Shown here: piece by piece, positions 46,498-59,714 of the stretch
Layout: each line of letters starts with the position of its first letter
Numbering within the stretch: position 1 is the first letter of the stretch
Origin: Reticulascus tulasneorum
Taxonomy: Eukaryota; Ascomycota; Sordariomycetes; Glomerellales; Reticulascaceae
Length of the DNA stretch: 64,000 nucleotides
NCBI GenBank assembly: GCA_001557505.1
Contig: LSAX01000003.1
Coordinates: 4,712,001-4,776,000 of the forward strand
Reading direction: 5' to 3'
The notes under the pieces: generated by a model
What the model was told of the DNA's origin: nothing
Database searches by the model: none
What the model saw: the letters and a program-made list of their open reading frames with translations, nothing else
Translations under genes and position numbers: made by a program

Positions 46498-48415
46498 ATC
46501 TGTTTCGTGTGTATCGTCCTGGTATCTGCTGGAGACAGCAAATAGCTCTTTGAATCTATTCAACTTTGCTTGATTGGTAGAACCGGAAGAAACATTTTGA
46601 GAAAACTTACTGCGAAAGGCAAGATATAAGTAGAGACTTGGTCTTACCTACAGGATGGCGCGAGCACTGATATTCGTAACAGCGGTATCATCTCACTTGC
46701 GGTTTGGAAGCAATAGGGCAAACCAGACGGATCTAGAATTTGAATGCGAAGCGCCATATTTCCTTAGCGCACTCATAGGCACGGAACTCAGCTCAGTCCG
46801 CATCAAATGGCTTGTGCGCCTACACCAAGATAATGCGCAAGAAGTCAATCTCTTAAGATACAGCCGCACACGCTAGCTCGTATCGCGATCTGACTGGTTA
46901 CATATGCTAAAGTGGATCGAATAGGTCTTCTTGCTGTGGAGCACTACCGTAGAAAGTGGCGTGTTGAACGCATAGCTGAAACTTCTTGATTCGGGCGGTG
47001 AGAACTGTTTGTCCGTTGGCTGGTTTTAATTGGGATACAGGAAGAAATGTTCCGCTAACAAGCTTCGGAGATTTAAGACTGATGGCTCGCGTATCTTAGT
47101 CTAAAGGTCTGAGCTCTCCGAGGGCAGGGGGTCCGCGTGAGGGTTGGGATTGGCATGCATTTAACCATCATTCAATAATCTTGGCAAAAACAGGTACATC
47201 TGCCTTGAAGCCCCATGACAAATATATCACCCCTTTACATCTCCCATGGCAGACCAGAGTAAGACTCCTTTTCCACAAAGGCTCCCTCAATGGACTGAGC
47301 TCCGGTGGCTATTTGGCAGGACACTGCGAACCGCAACGTGTTTCATGGCGACTCGCCATTAATATTGACTTTTCAGCCAACAACCCCATTTCTAAGCTGA
47401 AAAATGAAGTATCTCGACGCTAGCATATTAGACTGCCACGTGGAGGACTTTGTCCAGGAAGCGGGGAGTCTAGCGCCAGCCTCCACTAGCAATGCGGGCG
47501 TTATGAAAGTGGTTCTCCTTTACCGTATGTAGTAAGAGGTAAAATACATATGCTCACCAGCCTGAGTATCTGCGCCCGCATCGACTAATTAGAAGGCGTA
47601 TTACTTTTCTCAAGTTTTCTGAAGGTCAGTCTGTAGCTACTACAGGGTAAAATGACTTGGAGGTGCAAATATCCTCAGAAGACATTAGTTTCGAGATCTT
47701 GCTAAGAAGTAACTGTAGCGCCTCAATATTAAAGGCTTTCATCTTGGATCCAGTTGCAAGAAAAGAAGCTGTGTGACCTTATGCGTGTCTTGAGCGATTG
47801 CCTCAGCCGGTCTTTGCCAGTTTTCGAAGGCTGTCGATATGAACCAACGCAGCTATGAAGATGGGAGAATATTCCACGGAACTACCATTTGTTGACATTT
47901 GCAGTGTTTTGAAAATGAGGAAATCTAACGCTACGGTGTTGTCGAGCTCTAAGTTAAGCGGATTGGAGCCATTCACATCTGCTTAAGTGAAACGATGCTT
48001 GATGGCTCATCACGAAGTGCCGTCTTGTCACAGATAAGCAGGACGAAAGGTCATTGAAACGTGTGAGGCGCATCGTTGGTCCCTGCTGGCCACCGGTAAG
48101 GTGGATATCCGGAGTGATATCTAGATCTCCAGAGTAGAAGAACTCTTAGAACTTGAGGGGATATGGAGATAAAACATATCATCTGCCTATACCTACCTAC
48201 CTACCAGTGATTCTGCTGTTGTCTAACAGTTGTGTCCCTTCACTCTGTACTACAACTCCCACGGGAAGTGGCCTTGACACATTCCTAGAACTCGCTTGTA
48301 CACCTCAGCGTTACGAACTGCTCTCTGTATGAGGTCACCCGGCTCGAGGTCGTATAAGACCAGCTTCCCAAGCATCTTAGCTTCAACTGGTTATTTCGAA
48401 AGACTACAATTGCAT
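46498..48415. other. Intergenic, no supported gene
   Basis: 1.9 kb. The left part is promoter of the DUF3602 gene. A short TACC tandem run lies near 48190-48205. No recognisable coding content. Confidence 0.35.
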
Positions 48416-50266
48416 TCAAGCCCTGCTAACCTTCACCCTTAGTCCCCCTTTCGGTTTCAGCAGCGCCGACGGATTGATCAGCTCAACTATGTCCTGAACT
48501 GCCTTAAATCTGAACTTGCTCAATGTCTCGATAAGAATCGTCTTGAACTCTAACACAGCAAATTTCCTTCCAGGACATACCCTCGGCCCTGAAATGAAAG
48601 TAACAAGCGCATGCTGATCGATACCTGGCCGATCCCACCGATCAGGGTTAAACTCGTAAGCATCTTCGCCCCAGATACGAGGATGCCGATGAATGATTGC
48701 AGGCATGATTATAACTGTTGTATTCTTGGGAATTGTCACACCATTGATTACAATATCATTCCTAGTCTCCCGGGGAACGTTGATTGCTTTGGTTTGCAGT
48801 CAGCATGCGATGCTTATGTTAAAGACAAACCAGAGGTCAAAAGATAAACGTACAAGGAGTGTAGAATCTGAAGATCTCGCTACAAAAGTTGTTGAGATAT
48901 TCGAGACTCTCAATGTCCTGATATCTTGGGACAGGATGGTCCTTTAACATTTCCAGAATCTCAGCGCGGAGCCGTTCTTGAATAGTAGGATACAACGTCA
49001 ACGCATGAGTGCACCATGCCAATGAGGTAGAGGTCGTTTCGAAGCCGCCAAACACAAAAGTCTGCATCTAATTAATTTAAAGTTAGCTCAAACAAATTTT
49101 TACTCGCGCTTAGGTTGAGATATACATGGTCGATGAGATCTTCTTCCGCCCAGCCTTCAGTTGCGTCGAACTTTTCTTCGAGCATGAATGTCAGCAAGTC
49201 GCTGCGAACTATCTTGGCGGTGCCCCGGAAGCTGTTTTCTGCGGCCATATCGCTCTTTCTTTTTTGGATTATCCCACGTATAAGATGCCGAATGGTTTCG
49301 CTTGCATCTTTGAATCGTCTGTTCTCGTTTATTGGGATCCACCGAATGGGCATAAATGTGTCTAGCCCCATTAGAATCTCGCCGAAAGGGCCAGGATCAA
49401 TAATGCGGTTGTAGCACTCGTGAAAAGGTGTCTTGGTGTCAAGATTGTTCAGCTCTACGCCAAGAGCTGCGACGCCGATGATATCAAGTGTCGCACTAGT
49501 ATATGTTGATGCCACTATATATAGGTAGGTTAGCCGTTGGCTCTTGCAGCTCGGTTCCTCGCCCCCAAGAACGAAACCAAGAACAGAACTCACCATCTAT
49601 GATACCATCATTGGCGTCAATTTCTCTGGAAATACATGTAGACAGGTCTCTGGCTTTCTCCTGAAACACTGGGATTAATTTCTTCAGGTTCGTAATTGAA
49701 AATGGCGCGGCAAGCTTCCGGCGGATCTGCATGTGCTCCTTCCCCTCAGTAAAGAGTAGACCTTTGCCCTTGCCAACGGCGGGTGAAAGTATTCTCCTAA
49801 AGAAAGCCGGCTTGACGAACTCATATGGTTGCCGGATTAGTACCTCTTTACACACTTCCAGGTCCGTGACGAGGACAATCTCGGAGTTGAGGAAACCGAA
49901 GTACCGGATCATGGATGCATCTGGCCATTTCTGTATCCAAGTCAAGAATGGCTTATTGGGGTCGCCGGCTCTGATTTGTTTTCGGAGGTGACCCGCTAGG
50001 AAATCATGATCCTGCGGAACGTCAGCAGGGAAGTGGCTACCTTACTTGGCTAGTTCGTTGGCAGTACGCACCTTAGGTCCAGGAAGTTTTCGGAGGGGCG
50101 AGAAGGCGTAAGGATAAACAAACATCTGGCATAGCCTGAGAAACACATATTCGGCGCAAAAGATGGCTAGAACTGTGTTCAACCCTTGATAGGTCAGCAG
50201 TCCGGTGAGCGACAATCTGAGAAGTGAACTAGCCACGGCCAGTGACAGAAGAAGTTGAATGTTCAT
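48416..50266 (-). CDS. Cytochrome P450 monooxygenase
   Basis: Microsomal haem-thiolate monooxygenase. Exons 50266-50072, 50011-49594, 49514-49126, 49067-48854 and 48786-48416, all GT..AG and in phase, give 528 residues. An N-terminal membrane anchor lies in about the first 50 residues, followed by the proline hinge LRKLPGPK. The I-helix oxygen-activation motif GGFETTS is at 341-347, the K-helix ExxR at E398/R401 (SEIFR), the PERF-region variant FNPDRW at 451-456, and the haem-binding FISGPRVCPG with Cys476. All hallmark residues are intact. The nearest neighbours include no polyketide, peptide or terpene synthase, so no cluster is implied and the substrate is unknown. Confidence 0.9.
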
Positions 50267-52702
50267 GCCCAGTAAAATTTCTACCTCCTACACTCTCAGG
50301 AGGGAACGATAGCGCACTAGCAATTTACAACAAACCTGCACCATTATCATTGCCGGGCAGCGGTTCTTGTATCTTGGATTGAGGATTTTCTGCGAGTGGC
50401 CCCCAACTTCGGCCCCTAAACCCGGCCCCAACTTTGCCCCCCCATCTTGGCCAAATCAGGTAAGCACCTTTACTCAGAACCAGAGATTCCGTCGGCGTTT
50501 GCAGCTAATTTGTAAGCAGCTAGTTAGGTGATAACACATCCACGATGTCATAGTACTTGCCTACCTTACCTTAGATAAATGCAAGTCGTATATTCTCCTC
50601 AGCCTAGAATCACAGGTATATTTATGTTGTCAGCGTCTAGCGGACAGGCAAGACAACCGTGTCCGCGCTAGTTAGCATCATTTGAAATGTCGCGCAGCAC
50701 TAAAAACCGCCCGGCCAACATCAGAGAAGTAGCAGGGATGGTGTTAAAAAAAGTGGTATTCATCGCAGCCGATATAGCGTCGTCTGCAGAGCGCTCCTTT
50801 CGCTCCAGATGCCTTTCCTTGAAGCTGAAGCCCGAGCGGAAAGAGCTTCCATGCCGGGTTCAGTCTAGGAGCAGATCGAGGAGTTGCGCAGGATAACTAG
50901 CTGAAACGCGCGTCGCTTAGATAGGAATGATATTGGTCGAGCTCCTCATATTCCATGTGAATAATTATCCAGCGTGATGCAGCATGCCAGACTTCATGCC
51001 ATGATAAATACCCTCTACTACCGTAGCTAAGTTGCGATATGATTATCGCCAAACCTGCTTCAGGGTTGCCGTTAATGGCTGCCTCATCGCCGGAGCTTAC
51101 ATGTCGCATAATACCAGGATTTGTTGCATAAACATTATGAGAACTGTCTAGCAGTCACAAATCAGGACATCGAATTAATTAAAGCAGGCATGGTTAGTAT
51201 CACAATTCTACAGCCGGAACTGTGGGGGTTTGTTTGAGAACAATGCCCTTTGGTGGGCGACGAAGACAGACTCTGCACCTCCATGTGGTGTCGCCCGGGA
51301 ACCTGAACTCAGACCCAGCGCAGAGACGCAGCAGCAACAGCCATACGACCAATTGGTTGAGTTCTTGGCCATCTATAAGCTATGGTGAAGATGAGAAACC
51401 TTCACCCCCTGCGTAGTCGGCGCGTCAGCCATGCCATAAGGCTCAAGGCAATACAATTCGATGCCATTTCACACGATTTCACGCGGATTTACATGGAAAT
51501 ATTGTATTCTAAAGCGCTAACTAACTTAAGATCACCGGTAGAAAGGAGTAGAGGTAGAAAGTCTAAGAGGCGAAGGAGAAAGGCAATGGCGATAGCGCTC
51601 TCCGTTGGATTATGGCCTGCAAAGTCTTATGGTGTGAATAATGTCGAGGCGTAGTCCTATCAAAGCCCGATAAACAATAAGTGGCTGTTGCAAACTGCCT
51701 GGGCGTGGTTCGATGCCGGTCTTCTCTAGCCCACTGGGAGAGAGGCAGTTAGATTTTAGTCACGCTACCAATATCTAGAAGCTAGAGCAGTAGATGCAAA
51801 ATATTACTAGAGAATAATACCCTTTGGGAATTGCCAACATATGCCGGAGCATGTTGCACCGAGCTGTCGGGGTTCATCGATTATCTCCTTACGGATTTTC
51901 TCGATTCTAGCACCTAGGTAGATGTCTAATTGACTCAACAATATTATCGCATATGCACGGGAAAACGGCAAGATTTTGCGGCCGCATCCCCAGAAAATTA
52001 TCTAATCCCCTGTTCTCGATGTAGGTAACATGACAGTGCCGGGCCTGGCCAACCTCAGACAGGCTAGAATGAGGGGCATCTCGTATTCATAAGTCCTCCT
52101 TCGTCGAGCCCTACATCTTTCGCAGGGTTTAGGTAGAAAGGCAAATCTACAGATAGACAGTATGAGGACCTAGTACAAATGCCAAGGCCAGATATGGACA
52201 TATTTATGTCGCTCACTGGAGTCCGAGCCGACTTGGACCTGAATGTCAAGTTCTCTAGCCAGGTCCGGCAACTACAACCGCGATAGCAGCACATTTCTCA
52301 GTCTTGCGAGACACCGCATGGTAGCCCGTAGTTTGACAATAGCTTGCAATGTTTCACCAGATTGGAAGGTAGTTTTCCAAAGCGGAGACTTATTCACAAG
52401 CTGGCGATGTTGGATCGCAGCCTGCTCTTGATTTAGAAGGTCAACAGGTCCCGCACAAGCGTTAAGCTCGATACTATGCGGGTTTTACACTGATTCGAAG
52501 CTCAGTGATCAAAATCTTCTCCAAGAGGAGAAGGTGAGACCAAAAGATAATGAGATTGTATTCCTGACTGATGTTCCTTGGCCGACCCTGGATCATTTGA
52601 TGCGAATGCTATAAGTTGAATACAGATCCGTCGTGAGGATGGAAATACCACGGCTATGTGGCTCTCGTATCATTATAATTGTATCCGCACTGCTGAGTCA
52701 TA
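50267..52702. other. Gene-poor stretch
   Basis: 2.4 kb; P450 promoter at left and subtilase promoter at right. Short frames (50687-50896, 51382-51654) are Ser/Arg-rich and unconvincing. Locally AT-rich around 51780-52010. Confidence 0.35.
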
Positions 52703-55654
52703 ATGTTTTTACCTGTTCTCCTGCTTGTCTTTACTAGTGCCGCCGTGGGTTTGTCCCCAGAGTCACTAGTGAGCTCCATGGTTCCAGTCAATCTACAACC
52801 AAAGACGATAGATCATACATACATCGTAGAACTTATACACGATGGTAAGCTCTCGGGGTCAGCAACAGTCTCCTCGGATGCTTCGGCGCTCGAAGCTTTT
52901 CGCAAGAAATCAATCAACCTTGACTATACCGTTCGTCGGCAGTTCACCAACCCAAGTTTATTTTACGGTCTTTCGATCACCATGCTGCAGAACTACACAG
53001 TCGAGGAGTCTCAAGAGAGGCTGATGGCAGTTGGGGGCATCAGGAATATTTGGCCTGTGAAGGAGTATTTTCTTAATGCCCCTGGGGCAGCTATCCGGCA
53101 AGAGAGAACGTCGACTCGGCGGACGTGCATTCCCCGCCCTACAACGACTGGCATAACGTACACAACAACATCATCGCCAACGGATATGTTGACGCCACCA
53201 AAAGCTACAGGAAATCCAGATGTGCTCTCGTCACTCAAGATGGCTGAGGTAGATAAGCTGCACGGCCTCGGAATCAAGGGAAAAGGAATGAAGATTGGCA
53301 TCATTGATACGGGTGTGGATTACAGGCACCCGTCTCTCGGTGGAGGTTTCGGCGCCGGTAAGAAGATTGCCGGTGGCTACGCTTATGTGGACGACAATAA
53401 TGTTCTCTTGGCCCCCCCAGTACCTGATCCACTAACTACGTGTGTGGAGGGAGGTCATGGCACCCATGTTTCAGGTGTGTTGAGCTGATATTCCTTCTGA
53501 CTGCACGAGTCAACTCCAAGTAGAAGAGTCCTAATGCGTGCAGGTATCATCGGTATGCATGACCCGGATGACATTGGGTTTGGACTTATCGGCGTTGCAC
53601 CGGAAGCTGAGATATATATGTACCGCGTATTTGGATGCACTGGTGGCGCCTTTACCGATGTCATCCTGGCAGCAATGGAACAGGCATATGTCGACGGAGT
53701 GGACGTGATCAGCATGTCCCTCGGCTCGCAGGAAAGTCTCCAGGACGGTCCCTACAGCACCATAACGAGAGCTCTTGTCTCCGAGGGTATCGCTATCGTG
53801 GCTGCGGCAGGAAATGATGGATCAGTTTCAGGACCCTTTTTCCCATCTTCGCCATCGGTTTCATCAGACGTGATTTCGGTCGGCTCTATCGAGAACACTC
53901 AATTTCCCCTCGTCTACAGTGCGATTGATTCTCAAGGCTGGACATTCAACTATGCCTCGATTTGGCCGCTGAGCTCTCCGTTGGACGGCCTTGATATCTA
54001 TGTGTTGGATGGAACCGGCACCGGATGCGAAGAAAGCCAATGGCATCAGGCGAGCCTGATAGTCACGAACCCGCAGACAACCGTCATAGTTTTGCAGAAC
54101 AACAATGACTGTTCAGTAACAGACAAGATTCCGCTCTGGTCAGAGTACGGATTCAAATATATCGCTACTTATAACTCCCAAAGCACAGCAGGAAATCCAT
54201 ATACAGCCCAATATGTACTACTCGAGCCGCAGGATAATTTCACGATGTACACCAACTTACTCCGGGAGGATGGCCAGCGTGTTATCCATAACTACGAATC
54301 GGCCGGTGGTTATCCAAACTACCAGGTTCTGTACGCTAATAACACCGCAAAAAGCGCCCCCATGAAGACAGGGGGAATGATCAGCTACTTCAGCTCATAC
54401 AGCCCAACCTGGGATACACTGGAACTTAAACCCCAGCTATCTGCACCGGGAGCTAGTATCCTAGCAACATGGCCTCTTGGATTCAATGCGGGATACGCCG
54501 CAATCCGAGGAACATCGATGGCCACTCCATTTGTTGCGGCATGCTACGCGCTGGTAAAGTCCCAGCTACCAGATCTAAGCGTATTCGAAATCAGGGAGCT
54601 TCTGCAAAGCACGTCTACTCCCGTTCGCACGGCATATGATCCATCGCTCTTGACAACGGCGGTCCAACAAGGGGCAGGCCTTGTTAATCCTTATAAAGCT
54701 ATCACATACCAAAGCTCGGTTTCTCCATCTCAGTTTGAGATCGGAGACGCCGATGACTTCGTTGGAGTCAGGCTAAACTTCACTATCACCAACAACTCTC
54801 CTGAAACACAGACCTATATATTTTCCCACAATGGGGCTGCTCTCATGGCTTACGAACCAAGGATAGTTGACCCCAGTGCATCATATCCTGGACCTACGCT
54901 GGGAGTCTACGCAACGGTGGCCTTTTCGAGCAGCGAAACATCGGTGGATGCAGGACAGTCAACAACGATATTTTTCGAGATTGAAAGTCCAACCAATATC
55001 GAGCCAGACATGATTCCTGTCATATCTGGCTTTATTTCAGTTAAGAGCAGCGCCGGAGAAGGGTTTAACTTGCCTTACGCAGGACTACCGTACTCCCGGC
55101 GGGATGCTGACTATCTAATTAGGCAACCTCGCCCGGTCGACGCCGTCACAGATGTGCTCTTCCCTACCATCACTGTTTTTGACCCGGTATTAGGAACTGT
55201 AGAGTTTAGCAACGGCTCCGATATCATCGAAATCGACAAGAAGTTGGCTATCGAAAATGCCTTGTGGGTCGGGCCCTGGTATAGCACCTACCAGGCTACT
55301 CGTGGTTGTCGCTCAGATGTCTTGGCGGCCAACACTACATTTGTACCGACATATTATGGATTCAATACTTCGGTCCAATGGGATTACATATTGACAGCAG
55401 ATCCGTATCAAAGTGTATTGATAGATGGAGTAACGCCGGCATATGGAGTGCTCAGTGATACAAGCCCAGTCGCACCATGCAACACCTTTCCTTCTTGGCC
55501 AAACCTTCCGACCATCAGCGTTGGCGATTATCGGATGCTGGTTTCGGCTTTGAGATGGGGAGGGGATTCACAAAATACATCGGACTGGGAGACGTGGCTG
55601 AGTCCTATTGCCAGAGTCTTTGATTCTCGTCTCCCAAACAATGGCCTCCCTTAA
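52703..55654 (+). CDS. Second secreted subtilisin-like serine protease (S8, Vpr-like)
   Basis: Paralogue-type of the protease at 6023-9554 but with only two exons, 52703-53474 and 53544-55654 (69-nt intron GTGTGT..GTGCAG), 960 residues. Signal peptide MFLPVLLLVFTSAAVG, I9-like propeptide, then the catalytic domain. Asp202 (GIIDTGVDYRHPSLGGG), His252 (GHGTHVSG), oxyanion Asn348 (AAAGNDG), Ser582 (RGTSMATPFVAA) are all present. A PA-like insert lies between 348 and 582, and a Fn3-like C-terminal half follows. The intron cuts inside the His motif. Residues about 133-168, between propeptide and catalytic core, are Thr/Pro-rich and may result from two compensating frameshifts (see findings). Probably an extracellular nutrient- or host-degrading enzyme. 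Confidence 0.87.
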
Positions 55655-57251
55655 AAGACGAGTCTCGGCCTTCTTCGCCGGCAATTCTTTTGCTGTGTGT
55701 GGCAAGGGATCATGTCATGAATAGTCATAGTCTATGGTAGTGTGCTAGCAAATAACTCTTGGATTTTCAAGATGGTACTCTGATAGCAATGTACGGTAGA
55801 TGAAAATTGGCCTCACTATCATTCCTGCAGTGTCCAATTCCGTAAACTTGGGTTCCTTATGATGCAGAATTTGACGCATGATTTTAAAATCTTATCTAAT
55901 AATAACAAGCTGCTGAGACATTATTATGGACAGTGATTGGCCAATGAAGGGTTTACACATAGTCATTTCAATATTGGAGCCATCGAACCCAATGTTGCAG
56001 ACTGAATATGAGAGCCAGCACATGTCAAGTTGCCAACCTAAAGGCGCGATGTGCTGAACACTTGACGAATCACAGCAAAACATCATACCTAGATGCTAGC
56101 CGGGGTTATGTTCTGCACAACGGAGACAATAACACCGTATCCTACACACAATGGCTCTTGGATCTAGGCCACACAATGAATATATAGCAAGCTTCAAGCA
56201 TTCTACGGTTCACCATAAACATCGCACTTCCATATCTTATAAGTTAATAGAGTACCTTGTATATTATGTAAACTATCAGGTTGTGCAGGTAGCAGAAACG
56301 CATTCAAAGGAAATGACGACGCCAACGCTCACGTACTCTTAATCGCTGTCATGTTCCGAGCCACTCGATGGTCAGTAATCCGTATCTCTCGATCTGTCAA
56401 GAACTTGGAGAACTTGGGCATGTTGAGCGTCTTGGGCATTAAGCACAACAACAACAACAACAGGAATTGTTTCAATACGGCAAGCAGACTGACCACCAAG
56501 GATATTTACATCCATCACTTGAGAGACGTCCAAATTACAGGTTCGAGCCCGAAGGACATCAAAGCACCCAAATTTGTGAAGATTACCTGCATCGAAGATC
56601 ACAAGAGTGTTCTCCAACCTTGCTTTGGTCTCGTATACCAAACCGAGCTGTGGAGAATGAAGCCTGTGCGTAACACATGACTTGAAAATTCTCAGCAGTC
56701 ACGAATGAACATGAGTCGAGTACAGTTGCGTAGGCCCAGATGTCTATCAACGAGAGCGAACTATTTGCAGTTGATACAATTTCAACCTTGAGATAAATGC
56801 AAGCTTAACGACTATCAGTATACCTCAACTAATAAAGCAACATCCTAGGCTCCTCCCCATGTGATACTTTGAAGAATATAATTTAATGGCCATTGGACAC
56901 AAGATATCCGAATGAAGAACCAAGATCCCGTTTGTAACGCAAACTAGCCCCCAAGTAGATTCGTATTGGGTGGATGATGTGAGTGGCTTTCCAAACCCCA
57001 CGCGGCGGCCGCTCGAAATCTCAAGCTGCATCAAGTAGCCTTGGAATGCTTCCGCCCGAAGTGGCACAGTTGAATGATCAAACAAGGGGATGGCCAAAAC
57101 AGGGTTGGTCGGAGTTTCGAGCGGCCGCTGCACCATGTAGAAAATTTAAGGGATATGTTTTAAGCGAGATATAGGAGTAAATGAAAGATCGATATTCGAG
57201 ACTCGGCTCCTGAATGTACAATCTTTCGCGCGTGGTCCGTCGTCAAGCAGC
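55655..57251. other. Gene-poor stretch with a dispersed-repeat copy
   Basis: 1.6 kb. Contains one copy of a 62-bp repeat (56111-56172), an (AAC)n run near 56447, and two GCGGCCGC octamers about 115 bp apart near 57004 and 57121. Frames on both strands at 56351-56680 are not recognisable. Confidence 0.35.
56111..56172 (+). repeat. Dispersed 62-bp repeat, copy 1
   Basis: Aligns without gaps to 61623-61684; by eye about 55 of 62 positions agree and most differences are transitions. The centre holds a degenerate inverted repeat (GGAGACA...CGTATCC). Confidence 0.6.
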
Positions 57252-57258
57252 TATATAA
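57252..57258 (+). promoter_or_regulatory. TATA box of the GPI-type protein gene
   Basis: TATATAA about 155 bp upstream of the ATG at 57413, at the expected distance. Confidence 0.4.
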
Positions 57259-57412
57259 GCCTCTGGTTTTACCATGCTCTGCCAGGCTTACCTGCTCCTC
57301 ATTCATTCATCCATCAGCTTGTCTCGATATTCTTCACGGCCAATGATTTATTGTTTATATGAGAAACTCGAACCATCCACTGCGAATAATCATCACTTCT
57401 CAGTCATCCAAC

Positions 57413-57931
57413 ATGCGGGCTACACCAATCCTGCTCGGCACTCTGGTCACAGAATCCTCAGCATTTGCCTATCAGCTTGCTCCTACGCCCGTTGTGGCGG
57501 CCCTCCAGGCCAGGAACACAGCAGATTGCGAGAGAGTGGCGCCTCCTATTTTCTCCGCCGTGCACCCGGAGCCCACAGCACCACCCGCTGTCGCCGAGTT
57601 CCTAAGCACAGCAACCTTGACAATCACGGACCTTTGCAAGGACGCAATCGTCACAGGCGACATTGCCAGTGCTTACAGCAGCTACGCCAGCGATTTGGCG
57701 ACCTGGAGAAGCTCCAACTTCGATGCTTGGCGCTCGATTTGGCTGGTTTGCAGTGATGTTCCAGAAATTGCAAAAGGCGTCCCAACAGCAGGTTTATGCA
57801 GCACAGTCTTGGACCAGTTGACTGCCACCAGCTCAACCACGACTACCAGCCAAAATTCTGCGCCGAGAGAAACAGGGTTGACGCTTATCGCGGCTGCAGT
57901 CGTCGCAGGCCTCGCCGCTGTTGCTGTGTAG
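57413..57931 (+). CDS. Small secreted, probably GPI-anchored protein
   Basis: Single exon, 172 residues. Signal peptide about 1-19 (MRATPILLGTLVTESSAFAY, weakly hydrophobic). The middle is an about 115-residue domain with four cysteines (C39, C75, C112, C128) that could form two disulfides, including APPIFSAVHPEPTAPPAVAE. A Ser/Thr-rich stalk (ATSSTTTTSQNS) follows, then a hydrophobic C-terminal tail (LTLIAAAVVAGLAAVAV) ending without charged residues, the plan of a GPI-anchored wall protein. The arrangement resembles proteins often labelled infection-structure-specific in hypocrealean fungi, a loose label I would not rely on. The ATG at 57413 starts the signal peptide; the frame is open upstream. 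Confidence 0.68.
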   Translation: MRATPILLGTLVTESSAFAYQLAPTPVVAALQARNTADCERVAPPIFSAVHPEPTAPPAVAEFLSTATLTITDLCKDAIVTGDIASAYSSYASDLATWRSSNFDAWRSIWLVCSDVPEIAKGVPTAGLCSTVLDQLTATSSTTTTSQNSAPRETGLTLIAAAVVAGLAAVAV

Positions 57932-59714
57932 GGGACTTTCGGTAAATGCCACCTGAGGCTCGGGCTTCATGATGTCAGTTGGGCTGACTTCCTGGTTGTC
58001 TAATATATACTTCAATTAGAAAATCCAATAGATCACTTCTTCATCAACTCTAAAAGCTTCCAGGCTTCTATCATACCTCTCTCCGTTTCACATGTACCGC
58101 TACCAAGCTTGTCGGAACTAAGCGTTAAATACGTTTCTTCTCCTGTGGCATATTGTAGTTGATATTTAGACACCCGCTACCAACTAAACCTATTTTTCTA
58201 GATGGGGACAAGCGGTGTCTGATTGCAGGACATCGACTCTTCCTATCGCCCTTTCTTCTTCAGTTGTTCTTTGAGGCAACTTCACCTATCCACTGAAGCC
58301 GACAGGTACTGATATATGCCTAGGCTGCCCTGATGATGTTGGATAATGTCGAAGTTACGAATGTACTACTTCCATAGGCCAATAAATGCTAGGCCCACAT
58401 ACATGTACAATCATCAGAGCGTTTGTTGATAAGCCAAATCTTGTGACAGGCAAACCACATTCCATTTGTCTCGTCCTATCCTTTAGACGTTCTTAATTTC
58501 TACCAATAAACATAGGGCTAATGAAACCAGCTACAAACGATATCTTAACCAGGGTCGAGTACAACAATTCCAAACATATGTTGTTGTTTTTGGACATTTG
58601 GTGAAGAAAACTGCGCGGTCTCAGATTATCCACAAAAATAGACTAGAGACAACATGCTTCTACCATACGATGCCTAATACATAAACTACTCGTTATACCC
58701 GATTTCGATAACAGCATGGAGGCTGCAACTTCGGAGTCTCATGACATTTTCCGCAGCTTCGACTGGTTTGCAAAGTGGTACACTGACTCTGTGTAACACA
58801 AGCAACTCGAACCTGGATGCGGTAAGCTTCACCACTTGTCTCTGAATATTTATATTCTCATCATGAATCGGGTGCGTATCTATTATGCGGCACATCCCAT
58901 TTTGGAAGGGCAGTCTCGAGAAGTTTTATCGATCTTCACATGTTCTGATACTGGTTATCGTGGAGTTTTCCGAAACGAGGAGAGATGTTACGTGCACTCC
59001 TCGTGAACAGACCCAGGAAATGGGTTATGCTGTTCCACCCATGTAGAGGTGACACTGAGGGTCGCATTCTGCACTCTCTTCTTTCTCGCTTAAGTTGAAT
59101 ATCAAATTCTTTGGTTCGTAGCCTTTCGCAGTCTCTTTATGATGTAATTGCATAAACACATTTTTTTGTGCTTGTGGCTAATACATTTATATGACTAATC
59201 AGATCGGCTGATGGTAGCAAGGGCGTCAATCTTCCAACTTTCCCTAAGTTAGAGCATCTCCTCAGTTACAGTCTTGGGCAGTCAGGAGAGTACACTAAAT
59301 CTTCCGGAGTCAACGAAGCACACTCTACAGGCGAGGTGAGATAATGAGCAAACAGAGAGATCCATCTTCTGCCAACTTCGTGAACTCCATTTTCCTGGAC
59401 ACGCTGGAGCGGTTCCAAACTCCATGACAAGCCATACCGGCAACCTAAGAAGATGGCTTGCAGGATAACACTCTCAAAAGAGTATCCTCAAAACAACTTC
59501 CTCGTCACATTAAGACGCTGGACTGGCTCAAAGTAGGGTAGGTTCCGTGACTCGTACACAGGACTGAGATTTGAGATAATAAAGGTGATTAAAGACACTG
59601 CAACTTCAAATACAGATGAATGGCAGAATACAAGAGCAACTGGTCGTACCTCTGACCTAGAGTGTCTTCACGAGGCCGATTCTCGTCATTCTCCTACAGC
59701 ACATGCAGTATTGT
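57932..59714. other. Intergenic, no supported gene
   Basis: 1.8 kb between convergent genes, AT-rich, with no frame above about 70 codons worth considering. Confidence 0.4.

Noticed and set aside
51695..51735. GTGGTTCGATGCCGGTC, possible tRNA T-arm
   Set aside because: Loop position 60 is a purine, and no cloverleaf can be formed upstream.
48416..55654. P450 plus neighbours as a secondary-metabolite cluster
   Set aside because: No synthase, transporter or cluster regulator in the window; the neighbours are a DUF3602 protein and a protease.
57004..57128. Two GCGGCCGC octamers 115 bp apart as cloning-site or vector trace
   Set aside because: Flanks are ordinary genomic sequence with no vector; the sites are rare but not improbable by chance.
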